A stretch of DNA of 12,425 nucleotides from Pedobacter sp. UBA1654 (GTDB taxonomy: Bacteria > Bacteroidota > Bacteroidia > Sphingobacteriales > Sphingobacteriaceae): NCBI GenBank assembly GCA_002320935.1, contig DCLG01000102.1, positions 8,843-21,267 on the forward strand. The letters are read 5' to 3'. Each line of letters opens with the position of its first letter. Positions within the stretch are counted from its first letter, which is position 1. The notes under the pieces were generated by a model. The model was not told the origin of the DNA. It saw only the letters and a list, made by a program, of their open reading frames with translations, and ran no database searches. The translations under genes and the position numbers were made by a program. Shown here in pieces: positions 1 to 7,557 of this stretch.

Positions 1-1094
1 GATTCAAACAGCGCTTTGAAATTACCTGCACCAAAGGATTGTGCACCCTTACGTTGAATAATTTCAAAAAATAATGTAGGTCTGTCTTCAATTGGTTTGG
101 TAAATATCTGAAGGAGGTAACCTTCTTCATCCCGATCCACAAGAATGCCCAAAGCTTTTAATTGCTCCACTTCTTCATCAATTTGTCCTACGCGGGTAGG
201 CATCATCTGATAATAAGCTTCAGGTGGGGGACTCAAGAATTCAACCCCTCTGGATTTTAGGGTTTTAACCGTTGTCAGAATGTCTTTCGTAGCTACCGCA
301 ATATGCTGAACGCCTTCACCTTCATAAAACTCCAGGTATTCCTCAATTTGCGACTTTTTCTTTCCTTCTGCAGGCTCATTGATTGGGAACTTTGAAAAAC
401 CATTACCATTGCTCATCACTTTGCTCATCAGTGCAGAATATTCGGTATTGATCTGCTTATCATCAAAGGAGAGAATATTTACAAAACCCATAACATCTTC
501 GTACCACTTTACCGTATCATTCATTCTGTTCCAGCCAACATTCCCTACACAATGATCAATGTAAAGCAATCCAGCTTCTTCTGGATTATAGTCGCTGTTC
601 CAGGCACGATATCCAGGCATGAAAGGCCCTGTATAAGCTTTGCGTTCAACAAACATGTGGACGGTTTCACCGTAGGTGTAAATGCCTGACATCTTTACTG
701 TGCCGTACTCATCCGTGATGGTAACTGGATCCATATAAGGCTTGGCGCCACGCTTTGTAGTTTCTTCAAATGCACTGTAGGCATCTTCAACCCACAAGGC
801 CAGTACTTTAACCCCGTCGCCGTGTTTTCTGACATGTTCAGCGATCTTATGATCAGACTTCAATGCGGTTGTTAATACCAGGCGGATCTTGCCTTGTTGC
901 AGAACGTAGGAGGCGTAAGCTTTAACTCCAGTTTCTGGTCCTGCGTAAGCTAACGACTGAAACCCAAAGGCCGTCTTATAATAATGTGCCGCTTGTTTGG
1001 CATTGCCTACGTACAGTTCGATATAATCAGTGCCATGAATTGGCAGGAAGTCCTGCGCTTTTGCAATTTTCTCTGCAAATGTTTGTGTTGACAT
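1..1094 (-). CDS. hppD: 4-hydroxyphenylpyruvate dioxygenase, C-terminus cut by window edge
   Basis: Converts 4-hydroxyphenylpyruvate to homogentisate with O2 and Fe(II), the second step of tyrosine degradation, in the cytoplasm. I translated it from ATG at 1094-1092 and read 364 complete codons open to the window edge. The family's two vicinal-oxygen-chelate halves are present. The three iron ligands are visible: H181 (in YIDHCVGN), H264 (in GVQHIAVA) and E344 (in LFFEIIQR). The typical C-terminal stretch QSFGAGNFKALFE is the last thing seen, so probably fewer than about 20 residues are missing. It follows hmgA after 22 bp on the same strand and is probably co-transcribed with it. No promoter-like sequence is visible in that gap. 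Identification is firm; only the end of the gene is outside the window. Confidence 0.97.
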   Translation of the reverse strand, partial: MSTQTFAEKIAKAQDFLPIHGTDYIELYVGNAKQAAHYYKTAFGFQSLAYAGPETGVKAYASYVLQQGKIRLVLTTALKSDHKIAEHVRKHGDGVKVLALWVEDAYSAFEETTKRGAKPYMDPVTITDEYGTVKMSGIYTYGETVHMFVERKAYTGPFMPGYRAWNSDYNPEEAGLLYIDHCVGNVGWNRMNDTVKWYEDVMGFVNILSFDDKQINTEYSALMSKVMSNGNGFSKFPINEPAEGKKKSQIEEYLEFYEGEGVQHIAVATKDILTTVKTLKSRGVEFLSPPPEAYYQMMPTRVGQIDEEVEQLKALGILVDRDEEGYLLQIFTKPIEDRPTLFFEIIQRKGAQSFGAGNFKALFE

Positions 1095-1116
1095 AATACT
1101 TTTTTTGTTCGTTAAT

Positions 1117-2283
1117 CTATTCTACGTTTATCTGCCAGCTTTTGTGATAGCTTTCATCTTCAATATTTACTGCATCTTCGGTAAGCATCAATGGACGAAA
1201 GGGGTCAATCATAACTGCGAGTTCCTCTGTTTTTTCCTTACCAATCGATTTCTCTACCGTCCCAGGATGCGGACCATGCGGAATGCCGCCGGGATGTAGG
1301 GTAATCTGACCTTTTACAACGCTTTTGCGACTCATGAAGTCGCCGTCCACGTAGTACAGCACTTCATCACTGTCTACATTACTGTGATTGTATGGTGCTG
1401 GTATAGACAGCGGATGGTAGTCATATTTTCGGGGTACAAATGAGCAGATTACAAAATTATGTCCTTCAAAGGTCTGATGAACAGGAGGGGGTTGGTGCAG
1501 GCGCCCGGTTATGGGCTCGAAATCATGGATCGAAAAAGCCCATGGATAATGAAAGCCATCCCATCCTACAAAATCAAAAGGGTGCGTACCATAGGTATAT
1601 GGATACATTAAGCCTTGTTTCTTGATCAGCACCTTGTAGTCCCCAAGCTCATCAAAGGTCTCCATATCCGAAGGGCGCTTGATGTCCCGTTCGCAGTAAG
1701 GTGAATGTTCCATCAACTGACCGTACTCATTACGGTAACGCTTAGGTGTGCGTATCGGACTGAAACTCTCAACAATAAATAAACGGTTTGTTTCAGTTTC
1801 AAATTCAAACTGGTGTATGGTCCCCCTGGGAATTACCAGATAATCACCATATTCAAACTTGATCTTTCCAAAGCCGGTTTTAAGCGTTCCGCGGCCTTCG
1901 TGGATGAAAACCACTTCGTCTGCCTGACTGTTTTTATAAAAGTAGTCGATCATTGACTTACGAGGTGATGCAAGGCTGATGTGGAGATCGCTATTGACCA
2001 ATACGGGCTTTCTGCTCTTTAAATAGTCATCTTCGGGCTTTATATTGAAGCCAATCAGGCTGGTATGTTTCAGGTGTTTTTCTCTGGCAATTTTCGGCTC
2101 TACCGAATAAGGTTCACCCAGGGACTTTACAATGGTAGGTGGGTGGCAATGGTAAACCAGCGAGTAAAGGCTGGAGAATCCTTCGGTGGACACCAGTTCT
2201 TCTGCATACAGGTCCCCATTTGGCTTCCGGAATACGGTGTGGCGTTTGTGAGGAATAGTTCCTAATGTGTGGTAAATGGGCAT
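1117..2283 (-). CDS. hmgA: Homogentisate 1,2-dioxygenase
   Basis: Opens the ring of homogentisate to give maleylacetoacetate, using Fe(II) and O2; cytoplasmic. The 388-residue product starts with PIYHTLGTIPHKRH, a typical N-terminus for the bacterial family, which supports the ATG at 2283. It has a cupin fold. In the C-terminal cupin the expected iron ligands are H300 (PYNHSN), E307 (SDEVLYY) and H336 (IPHGPHPG). H263 (GRLHQPP) is a plausible equivalent of the catalytic His, though this alignment is by eye. The length is shorter than the roughly 430-445 residues of proteobacterial and animal enzymes, which I believe is usual for the Bacteroidota form. There is no Shine-Dalgarno sequence. It is first in an hmgA-hppD unit and divergent from fahA. 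No good -7 box was found within 80 bp upstream, so the promoter may lie beyond the small ORF at 2356-2460. Confidence 0.96.
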   Translation of the reverse strand: MPIYHTLGTIPHKRHTVFRKPNGDLYAEELVSTEGFSSLYSLVYHCHPPTIVKSLGEPYSVEPKIAREKHLKHTSLIGFNIKPEDDYLKSRKPVLVNSDLHISLASPRKSMIDYFYKNSQADEVVFIHEGRGTLKTGFGKIKFEYGDYLVIPRGTIHQFEFETETNRLFIVESFSPIRTPKRYRNEYGQLMEHSPYCERDIKRPSDMETFDELGDYKVLIKKQGLMYPYTYGTHPFDFVGWDGFHYPWAFSIHDFEPITGRLHQPPPVHQTFEGHNFVICSFVPRKYDYHPLSIPAPYNHSNVDSDEVLYYVDGDFMSRKSVVKGQITLHPGGIPHGPHPGTVEKSIGKEKTEELAVMIDPFRPLMLTEDAVNIEDESYHKSWQINVE

Positions 2284-2355
2284 AATACTGAAATTTGGTA
2301 AGAAAAGGGTATAACGAATTGAGATAGCCGTTATAGATAAGCGAGGTCGTGCTTA

Positions 2356-2460
2356 TTAGATGGAGTATTGCGCAAAGATGAGCTTCGACAGCATCGCATA
2401 ACGGAAGCCTGCCAATACCTGGCGGGCAATCTGTTTTATGGTATGTATGCGTTTACTCAT
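2356..2460 (-). CDS. Possible 34-residue leader peptide upstream of hmgA
   Basis: An ATG at 2460-2458 opens 34 codons ending in TAA at 2358-2356. The peptide begins MSKRIHTIKQIARQVLAG and ends in LIFAQYSI. It is basic at the N-terminus and amphipathic, with two Phe and two Tyr in its second half. A near-consensus -7 box (2469-2476) lies 8 nt before the ATG. The region is richer in G+C than the flanking spacer. A 6 bp hairpin begins at the stop codon, and hmgA starts 72 bp further on. It could be a leader peptide in the hmgA mRNA, a small independent protein, or a chance ORF. I do not recognise it, and only conservation would decide. Confidence 0.3.
   Translation of the reverse strand: MSKRIHTIKQIARQVLAGFRYAMLSKLIFAQYSI
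2407..2427. repeat. 8 bp hairpin in the hmgA-fahA spacer
   Basis: Arms GCCTGCCA (2407-2414) and TGGCGGGC (2420-2427) flank a 5-base loop ATACC. On a plus-strand RNA the stem has seven Watson-Crick pairs and one G-U pair. On a minus-strand RNA that wobble becomes a C-A mismatch. No T-run follows on either side, so it does not look like a terminator. It lies inside the putative leader ORF. It may be an operator-like inverted repeat or an RNA element. Confidence 0.4.
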
Positions 2461-2468
2461 TTGCTTTG

Positions 2469-2476
2469 CTAAAGTA
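2469..2476 (-). promoter_or_regulatory. Candidate -7 box reading toward hmgA
   Basis: The minus-strand sequence TACTTTAG matches the Bacteroidota -7 consensus TAnnTTTG at five of six fixed positions. No convincing -33 TTTG/TTG was found about 20 nt upstream. Transcription from here would start a few bases before the ATG of the 34-codon ORF and give hmgA a leader of about 180 nt. Confidence 0.3.
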
Positions 2477-2568
2477 TGTATTGTTATTTAAAGTTGATAA
2501 ATAATTTCATGAAATCCGATTCAAAAGATATAAAATGCTTTAATTCTTTAAATTTAAGAACATCTGCT

Positions 2569-2576
2569 TAGCTTTA
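2569..2576 (+). promoter_or_regulatory. Weak candidate -7 box for fahA
   Basis: TAGCTTTA matches TAnnTTTG except for the last base and lies 29 bp before the fahA start codon. The expected -33 position holds only a T-rich run. This is the best promoter candidate on the plus strand in the spacer, but it is weak. Confidence 0.22.
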
Positions 2577-2605
2577 TCTAAATCTATAAACCTAAATCAT
2601 ACCAT

Positions 2606-3601
2606 ATGAAGCTAGTTTCTTACAAAACGGAAGACCGCGAACACCTGGGTGTTTACGTGAACGGACATATCTATAATCTGCACTCCTGCGACAAACAGAT
2701 TCCTGATGAAATGAATGCCTTTCTGCGGGAAGGTGAAGTAATGATGGAAAGAGCGAAAAAGGTGGATCAACAGATTAAAGCTGCTGAAATTACCGCCAAG
2801 CAAGAGGTTTTCTTTGAACTGCTAGCACCGGTGCCACATCCAACATCCTGCAGGGATGGCTATGCTTTTCGCCAGCATGTTGCCGCTGCACGCAGAAATC
2901 GGAAGGTCGAAATGATTGTTGAATTCGATCAATACCCCATATTTTACTTTACCAATCATAACGCCATTCAGGGTCCTGGGGAGATCGAGTGTATGCCTGA
3001 TCATTTCGAGAAGCTCGACTTCGAACTGGAGGTCGCTGTCGTAATTGGAACTAAGGGCCGAAACATAAAGGCTGAAGACGCAGATGATTACATTGCAGGA
3101 TATATGATCATGAACGACATGAGCGCCCGCACGATGCAGATGGAGGAAATGCTACTGAACCTTGGCCCTGCAAAGGGAAAGGATTTCTCTACCGTTATAG
3201 GCCCCTGGTTGGTTACGCCTGATGAGCTTGAGACCTACAGGACAACACCGAAAGCTGGGCACATTGGAAATGCTTACAATCTGGAGATGACCTGCACGGT
3301 GAATGGCATTGAAGTTTCCCGGGGAAACATGGCAGACATGGACTGGACATTTGCTGAAATCATTGAGCGTTGCGCTTATGGCGTTGACATTCTGCCAGGC
3401 GATGTGATCGGTTCTGGTACTGTGGGTACTGGCTGTTTTCTTGAATTGAATGGCACAGGTTTGCTTAATGATCCAAACTATAAACCACAATGGCTTCAGG
3501 AGGGTGATATCGTGGAGATGAAAGTTACCGGTCTGGGCATCTTAAGCAACACCATTAGCAGAGCAGATACAGACTTTTCCATTCTTGCACTAAAGAAATA
3601 A
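2606..3601 (+). CDS. fahA: Fumarylacetoacetate hydrolase family protein
   Basis: Expected to hydrolyse fumarylacetoacetate to fumarate and acetoacetate, the last step of tyrosine degradation. The 331-residue product belongs to the FAH superfamily, in the roughly 330-residue bacterial group rather than the 420-residue animal type. Metal and active-site residues are visible by motif: D84 and H91 (CRDGYAFRQH), E140 and E142 (DFELEVAVVIG), D171 (NDMSART), K191 (AKGKDFST) and the glycine loop GSGTVGTG (269-276). The start is the ATG at 2606; no Shine-Dalgarno sequence precedes it. Its stop codon shares one base with the next ATG (TAATG), which points to translational coupling. Because no maleylacetoacetate isomerase is seen nearby, the enzyme might also accept the maleyl isomer. 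That is an inference. Confidence 0.93.
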   Translation: MKLVSYKTEDREHLGVYVNGHIYNLHSCDKQIPDEMNAFLREGEVMMERAKKVDQQIKAAEITAKQEVFFELLAPVPHPTSCRDGYAFRQHVAAARRNRKVEMIVEFDQYPIFYFTNHNAIQGPGEIECMPDHFEKLDFELEVAVVIGTKGRNIKAEDADDYIAGYMIMNDMSARTMQMEEMLLNLGPAKGKDFSTVIGPWLVTPDELETYRTTPKAGHIGNAYNLEMTCTVNGIEVSRGNMADMDWTFAEIIERCAYGVDILPGDVIGSGTVGTGCFLELNGTGLLNDPNYKPQWLQEGDIVEMKVTGLGILSNTISRADTDFSILALKK

Positions 3602-4491
3602 TGCTTACAATAGACGTTTCTAAGTTAAGTCCGGCACAATTGCAGAACTATATGCAGTATGCAGTTGCGCCGAGACCCATATGTTTTGCATCGACGATAG
3701 ACGCGGAAGGTCAGATCAACCTGAGTCCTTTTAGTTTTTTTAATATGTTCAGCACCAATCCTCCTGTATGTGTTTTTTCTCCCGCAAGACGCGTTCGGGA
3801 CAATACAACTAAACATACCCTGGACAATATTCTGGAGGTGAAAGAATGTGTGATCAACATCGTAAACTACGATATGGTGCAGCAAATGAGCTTATCGAGT
3901 ACAGAATACACAAAAGGCATAAACGAGTTTGAAAAAGCCGGATTTACAATGCAAGCTTCACAGCTTGTAAAACCGCCAAGGGTAATGGAAGCACCCGTGC
4001 AGATGGAGTGTATTGTAACCCAGGTTATCCCACTTGGAGATCAGGCAGGTGCCGGTAACTTGATTCTGGCAGAAGTAAAGCTGATTCACATCAACGAGGC
4101 TGTACTCGATGAAAGTGGAAAAATTGATCAGGAAAAAATTGATTTGGTTGCCAGGTTAGGCGGCGACTGGTATTGCAGGGTAACACCTGAAAACCTTTTT
4201 AAAGTTGCCAAACCTTTAACTACACTGGGCATTGGAGTAGATGCACTCCCATTTGAAGTTCGCAACTCCAGGGAGCTTAGCGGAAATGATCTCGGTATGC
4301 TGGGCAATGTAGAGCAACTACCCACGGCAGAAGAGATAGACGATATGCGCAGCGATGCTGCAGTGAAGGAAGTGCTTGATGCAACAATTGGCGACGCAGG
4401 CACAAGAATGCGTGAACTGCACGGACTTGCAAAAGAACTTCTAAGGCAGGGGAGAATTCCCGATGCCTTAAAAGTTGTCTTACTCGATTAA
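3601..4491 (+). CDS. FMN-binding split-barrel flavin reductase-like protein
   Basis: A 296-residue protein with a flavin reductase-like domain over about residues 15-195. Family-type segments are APRPICFAST (23-32), NLSPFSFFNMFSTNPP (40-55), RDNTTKHT (66-73), GINEFEKAG (106-114) and RLGGDWY (185-191). About 100 residues follow as a mostly helical C-terminal tail of unknown role. Proteins of this class bind FMN and often reduce free flavin for a partner oxygenase. Its coupling to fahA (one-base overlap) and its place in the homogentisate cluster suggest a job in tyrosine degradation or in handling a by-product. The dioxygenases here need no reduced flavin, so the substrate is unclear. It converges with the short-chain dehydrogenase gene, with only 7 bp between the stop codons. 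Confidence 0.85.
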   Translation: MLTIDVSKLSPAQLQNYMQYAVAPRPICFASTIDAEGQINLSPFSFFNMFSTNPPVCVFSPARRVRDNTTKHTLDNILEVKECVINIVNYDMVQQMSLSSTEYTKGINEFEKAGFTMQASQLVKPPRVMEAPVQMECIVTQVIPLGDQAGAGNLILAEVKLIHINEAVLDESGKIDQEKIDLVARLGGDWYCRVTPENLFKVAKPLTTLGIGVDALPFEVRNSRELSGNDLGMLGNVEQLPTAEEIDDMRSDAAVKEVLDATIGDAGTRMRELHGLAKELLRQGRIPDALKVVLLD

Positions 4492-4498
4492 TGTTATT

Positions 4499-5200
4499 TT
4501 AAGGTGTTGTCACAGCAACAGGCAACACCTTTCCATTGAAGAACTTATGTCCGGTTCTTGCAAAATCAGCAACATATTTTCCCATTTCAAATGCCATCAC
4601 GGGCGATTCGTATCCTGGAAAAGCAGCCTCAAGCATCTCCGTCTGGGCGGAGCCTAATGCGAGGCAGTTAATTTTGATACCCGTGTCTGCCAATTCAAAT
4701 GCGAGACATTCTGTTAGTGTATGCAAAGCGGCTTTGCTCGCGGAATAAGCGGCTAAGCCTGGAAACTTCACGCTACCCTGATAGCCACCCATGCTACCAA
4801 TATTTACAATGTGTGCACCGCTGTTCATCAAGGGCAGAATGTTTTTGATCATGTTAAAATGCCCTAAGACATTGCTTTGGTACATGTCTGCCAGATCATT
4901 CCCGGTGGTCTCAAGGAAGGGCTTATTGATTAAGGCACCTGCATTATTGATCAGTATATCGATATGTCCAAGACGCTCTTTTAGAAAGGGGACCAGTATA
5001 TCATAATCATCCATCACAATGTCGAATTCAACTGGGTAGATGTTGCAGTCGGGATTGATGCCCCGTGCTATCTCCAGCAGTTTCCGTAGTTTGTCTGCCG
5101 AACGGGCGATACAAACAATTTTGTTATCATTATTCAAAGAGAGTTCAAGCGCAGCTTCAAAGCCTATACCGCTGCTCGCTCCGGTTAGTATTATATTCAT
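4499..5200 (-). CDS. Short-chain dehydrogenase/reductase (SDR)
   Basis: A 233-residue classical SDR: a single Rossmann domain using NAD(P)H. It shows the cofactor loop TGASSGIG (6-13), the structural motif NNAG (85-88), and the catalytic tetrad N110, S136, Y152 and K156 (YSASK). The usual PG motif after the active site is replaced by LGS (182-184), and the C-terminus is short. The start ATG at 5200 lies 4 bp after the stop of the phenylalanine hydroxylase gene, so the two are almost certainly one operon. The hydroxylase leaves an oxidised pterin that must be reduced back, and dihydropteridine and sepiapterin reductases are SDRs. A pterin reductase role is therefore a reasonable hypothesis from context. 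The sequence alone does not identify the substrate. Confidence 0.9.
   Translation of the reverse strand: MNIILTGASSGIGFEAALELSLNNDNKIVCIARSADKLRKLLEIARGINPDCNIYPVEFDIVMDDYDILVPFLKERLGHIDILINNAGALINKPFLETTGNDLADMYQSNVLGHFNMIKNILPLMNSGAHIVNIGSMGGYQGSVKFPGLAAYSASKAALHTLTECLAFELADTGIKINCLALGSAQTEMLEAAFPGYESPVMAFEMGKYVADFARTGHKFFNGKVLPVAVTTP
4501..4531. terminator. Hairpin between convergent genes, possible bidirectional terminator
   Basis: A perfect 9 bp inverted repeat, AAGGTGTTG (4501-4509) and CAACACCTT (4523-4531), encloses a 13-base loop. It covers the last codons and part of the stop of the dehydrogenase gene and begins 10 bases past the stop of the flavin reductase-like gene. The position suits ending transcription from both sides. 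The T-run expected downstream is poor in both directions (CTTTCC on plus, AATAAC on minus), so efficiency is doubtful. Confidence 0.4.
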
Positions 5201-5204
5201 CAGT

Positions 5205-6986
5205 TTATTCTTGTATAATGAGTTGAGTTACGGGATTAGCGATTACATGCAAACCGTCTACAATCAATTTTCTATGTTCCGGTTCATGTTCCGCTTTGTT
5301 TACCAGCCATTCGCGGATCTCTGTTTCAAGTTCGGGATAAACCTTTTTATGGTCCAAAATTTCCAGGACCTCCAGCGCACAAAGCCAGTCGCCGGGGTAC
5401 TCAGATTGGAGCTTACGGAAGATGTTTGACAGCTGATCATGATTCTGATCAAACTCACGTATGTCCCGCACAGCCTGATAGATCTGGTGCAGCTGTTGCA
5501 TTGCAGCATCATACTGGATCTTGTGGGTTTGCTTCTGACTTACGTAGGTGATCTCTTCATAGGCATCTTTATCTGCAGCTCCGTTGAACACGGAAACTAC
5601 CCGCTCACCAACAGCCATATCGTACATGCCCCAGTCAGGCTGGAATAGAACGGCTCCTGATGTGTCTTTCACAGTGCAATCTTTGAAGCTGATCAATAGG
5701 ATTTTTGCAGCGGGTTTCAGGATGCGCTCTACTTCGCCGCTAACCTGAATACCGCTTTCAAATTCAAGCAGGCACTGTTGACCAACTACGATATTCGAGG
5801 CAACAAGTTCTTCCATACCATAGTCTTCAAGTGGTTTAATCGCTCCTTTTAGTTTACCTACCGGGGAAGAAAACCCATCTTTATGGTATGTCTTATCGTG
5901 GCCACTCAGTTGCTTGTTCTCATAGGCCAGAGCAGAAGGGCCAGTAGATTTCACGAATGTCAAACTACCGTCCATACTGGTCTTCATCTCGGTAAATACA
6001 CCAGTAACCTGCAAGCCTGAACTGTAAACTGCTGTAGCAGGGTTCTTGCAGTCAATAGCTTTCTGCAAACTCTCTGCACCACCGCGGCGAAATGCCATAG
6101 TATCAGCAAATTGTTCCAGCACATCAATCAGATTCTGGAAGCTTTCTGTTACGAATAGCTGCGGCTGCGTCTTGGTAATGTCGTATTGATAGTTTATGGT
6201 ATCTATGGTATACCAGATCTTTTTTACCTCCTCGGACATGCAGCTGGCACTTTCACCTATTGAAGAGAGTAGTCCGGCGCCATATATTTTTGGGTCATCA
6301 AGGGTTCCGATCAATCCGTATTCTACTGTCCACCAATGCAGGCGGCCAAGCAAGGCCATCTCCGATGGTTCGCCCATGTTTTCTGCAACTTCATTCAAGT
6401 GCTTTTCAGCCTCAAGAACTTCAGTTTCATCCACATCAATGGCCTCTTTGAGGATGGAAAGATGGCGGATGGCTTCATAAAGCTCAAAATCTTTAGCAGA
6501 GAACATTGCTTTTGCACCAATAGAACCGAAGTAACTCAGGTAGCTGTTATAGGCGGCATCAGCAATAATTGGAGCATGACCCGCAGATTCGTGTATAATA
6601 TCCGGAGCGGGCGTATACTCAATATGGTTCAATTGTCTGATGTCGGCGGCAATTACCAGCACTCTGTAGGCTTGGTACTCCATGAAAGCTGCAGGTGGGA
6701 TAAAACCATCTACAGTAACTGCACCCCAGCCAAGTTTTGCCAGGTTATCGTTCATGGTTTGAAGATCAGGGATGTGTTCAATGCTCAAACCTGCACGTTG
6801 AAGTCCCTTGATATAAGGATAATAAGCTACATCTTTTAGATAACTGTAGTTTTTACGCATAACATAACGCCATACCGCCTGATCTATCGGCGTGTATTTT
6901 TCGTAATGTTGCTCTACAATAAACTGTCTTAAATGCCTTGGTAAATTCCTTACCTGCGGATTATTGAAGTCATTAAAATCGCTCAT
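5205..6986 (-). CDS. phhA: Aromatic amino acid (phenylalanine) hydroxylase with long C-terminal extension
   Basis: A pterin- and iron-dependent hydroxylase, most likely phenylalanine 4-monooxygenase making tyrosine for the neighbouring pathway. The catalytic domain spans about residues 20-300. The iron ligands are H132 and H137 (IIHESAGHAP) and E222 (WTVEYG), and the family motif YGAGLLSSIGE follows at 235-245. Bacterial PhhA enzymes are typically near 260-300 residues, but this protein has 593. Residues of about 310-480 look beta-rich and 485-593 look helical; I recognise neither. There is no N-terminal ACT domain as in animal enzymes. I chose ATG at 6986; a GTG directly before it (6989) would add one residue. 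A good promoter lies just upstream, and the SDR gene follows after 4 bp. No pterin carbinolamine dehydratase is adjacent. Confidence 0.93.
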   Translation of the reverse strand: MSDFNDFNNPQVRNLPRHLRQFIVEQHYEKYTPIDQAVWRYVMRKNYSYLKDVAYYPYIKGLQRAGLSIEHIPDLQTMNDNLAKLGWGAVTVDGFIPPAAFMEYQAYRVLVIAADIRQLNHIEYTPAPDIIHESAGHAPIIADAAYNSYLSYFGSIGAKAMFSAKDFELYEAIRHLSILKEAIDVDETEVLEAEKHLNEVAENMGEPSEMALLGRLHWWTVEYGLIGTLDDPKIYGAGLLSSIGESASCMSEEVKKIWYTIDTINYQYDITKTQPQLFVTESFQNLIDVLEQFADTMAFRRGGAESLQKAIDCKNPATAVYSSGLQVTGVFTEMKTSMDGSLTFVKSTGPSALAYENKQLSGHDKTYHKDGFSSPVGKLKGAIKPLEDYGMEELVASNIVVGQQCLLEFESGIQVSGEVERILKPAAKILLISFKDCTVKDTSGAVLFQPDWGMYDMAVGERVVSVFNGAADKDAYEEITYVSQKQTHKIQYDAAMQQLHQIYQAVRDIREFDQNHDQLSNIFRKLQSEYPGDWLCALEVLEILDHKKVYPELETEIREWLVNKAEHEPEHRKLIVDGLHVIANPVTQLIIQE

Positions 6987-7010
6987 CACTATATTAAATT
7001 GGGATTGAGC

Positions 7011-7041
7011 CTAATATAGCGGCTTAATTAAAGTAACACAA
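7011..7041 (-). promoter_or_regulatory. Promoter of the hydroxylase-SDR operon
   Basis: On the minus strand a TTG (7041-7039) is followed by 20 bases and then TATATTAG (7018-7011), which fits the Bacteroidota -33 TTG / -7 TAnnTTTG pattern with one mismatch. Transcription would begin near 7007 and leave a leader of about 20 nt before the ATG at 6986. Confidence 0.5.
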
Positions 7042-7069
7042 GGAAAAAATCGAAATGCTTCTACCTGAC

Positions 7070-7543
7070 CTATTTCTTTACGCGGAACGAAAAATGTTTT
7101 TGAGAAAAGTAACTGAAAACCGCAAGGATTATAGAGGTCAGTATTTTCGCAATGGTCGGGTAAAATCCGAATGCCTCCACCATAACTTTAATGAAAGCAT
7201 AGTTGAGCATAATATTGGTTACTACAATGGAGCCATAGCGAAAAAGTTGAACACGTCCTTTCAGGTTCGATTGCGTAAAAACTAAATACTTATTGAGTAG
7301 AAATCCAATGAAAAAGGTAATGATTGATTCAATTGCTAAAGCAGCAATAGGTGCTGTAATCAATAGGCCTGCCAGACGGATGTCTTGTTGATGTAAAACG
7401 AAATTATAGACAATATAATAAATGACAATGCCGGCTACAAAAGTAGATCCACCTGTTGCCAGGTATCTGAAAGTGTGCTGTGGAATCCAGCGTGAAAATG
7501 GTGGATAAAAGAAGTCTATCAGGCTTAATATCGCTTTACGCAT
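7070..7543 (-). CDS. GtrA-family membrane protein
   Basis: A 157-residue protein with four predicted membrane spans (about 26-49, 57-80, 104-123 and 130-148). GtrA-type segments are FRYLATGGS (25-33) near the first span, FLLNKYLVF (81-89) after the second, and SYFSQKHFSF (144-153) at the end. Family members are linked to moving or flipping lipid-linked sugars (typically undecaprenyl-phosphate glucose) across the inner membrane, or to other cell-surface polysaccharide work. No glycosyltransferase gene is adjacent here, so the exact substrate cannot be named. It stands alone between the CAP-domain gene and the hydroxylase operon with its own promoter candidate. Confidence 0.85.
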   Translation of the reverse strand: MRKAILSLIDFFYPPFSRWIPQHTFRYLATGGSTFVAGIVIYYIVYNFVLHQQDIRLAGLLITAPIAALAIESIITFFIGFLLNKYLVFTQSNLKGRVQLFRYGSIVVTNIMLNYAFIKVMVEAFGFYPTIAKILTSIILAVFSYFSQKHFSFRVKK

Positions 7544-7557
7544 AATTTAATTCTGTA

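Larger units (their letters stand above)
2284..2605. other. 322 bp divergent spacer between hmgA and fahA
   Basis: This is the control region for both arms of the homogentisate pathway. It is AT-rich close to fahA (about 2461-2605) but has a less AT-rich, structured island at about 2337-2460. The island holds a 34-codon minus-strand ORF and two inverted repeats. One is ATAAGC / GCTTAT (2337-2342 and 2351-2356) and the other is the stronger hairpin at 2407-2427. No transcription factor gene adjoins it and I could not assign an operator. Confidence 0.6.

Noticed and set aside
2360..2401. 13-codon plus-strand ORF in the hmgA-fahA spacer
   Set aside because: Too short to tell from chance and without promoter or coupling to a following gene.
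3152..3490. 112-codon minus-strand open frame
   Set aside because: Antisense to conserved fahA sequence, with no protein-like features.
5040..5429. 129-codon plus-strand open frame
   Set aside because: Antisense to the SDR start and the end of the hydroxylase gene; no domain and no upstream signals.
6336..6839. 167-codon plus-strand open frame
   Set aside because: It lies wholly antisense to the conserved catalytic domain of the phenylalanine hydroxylase, has no recognisable motif, and is best explained as a shadow frame.
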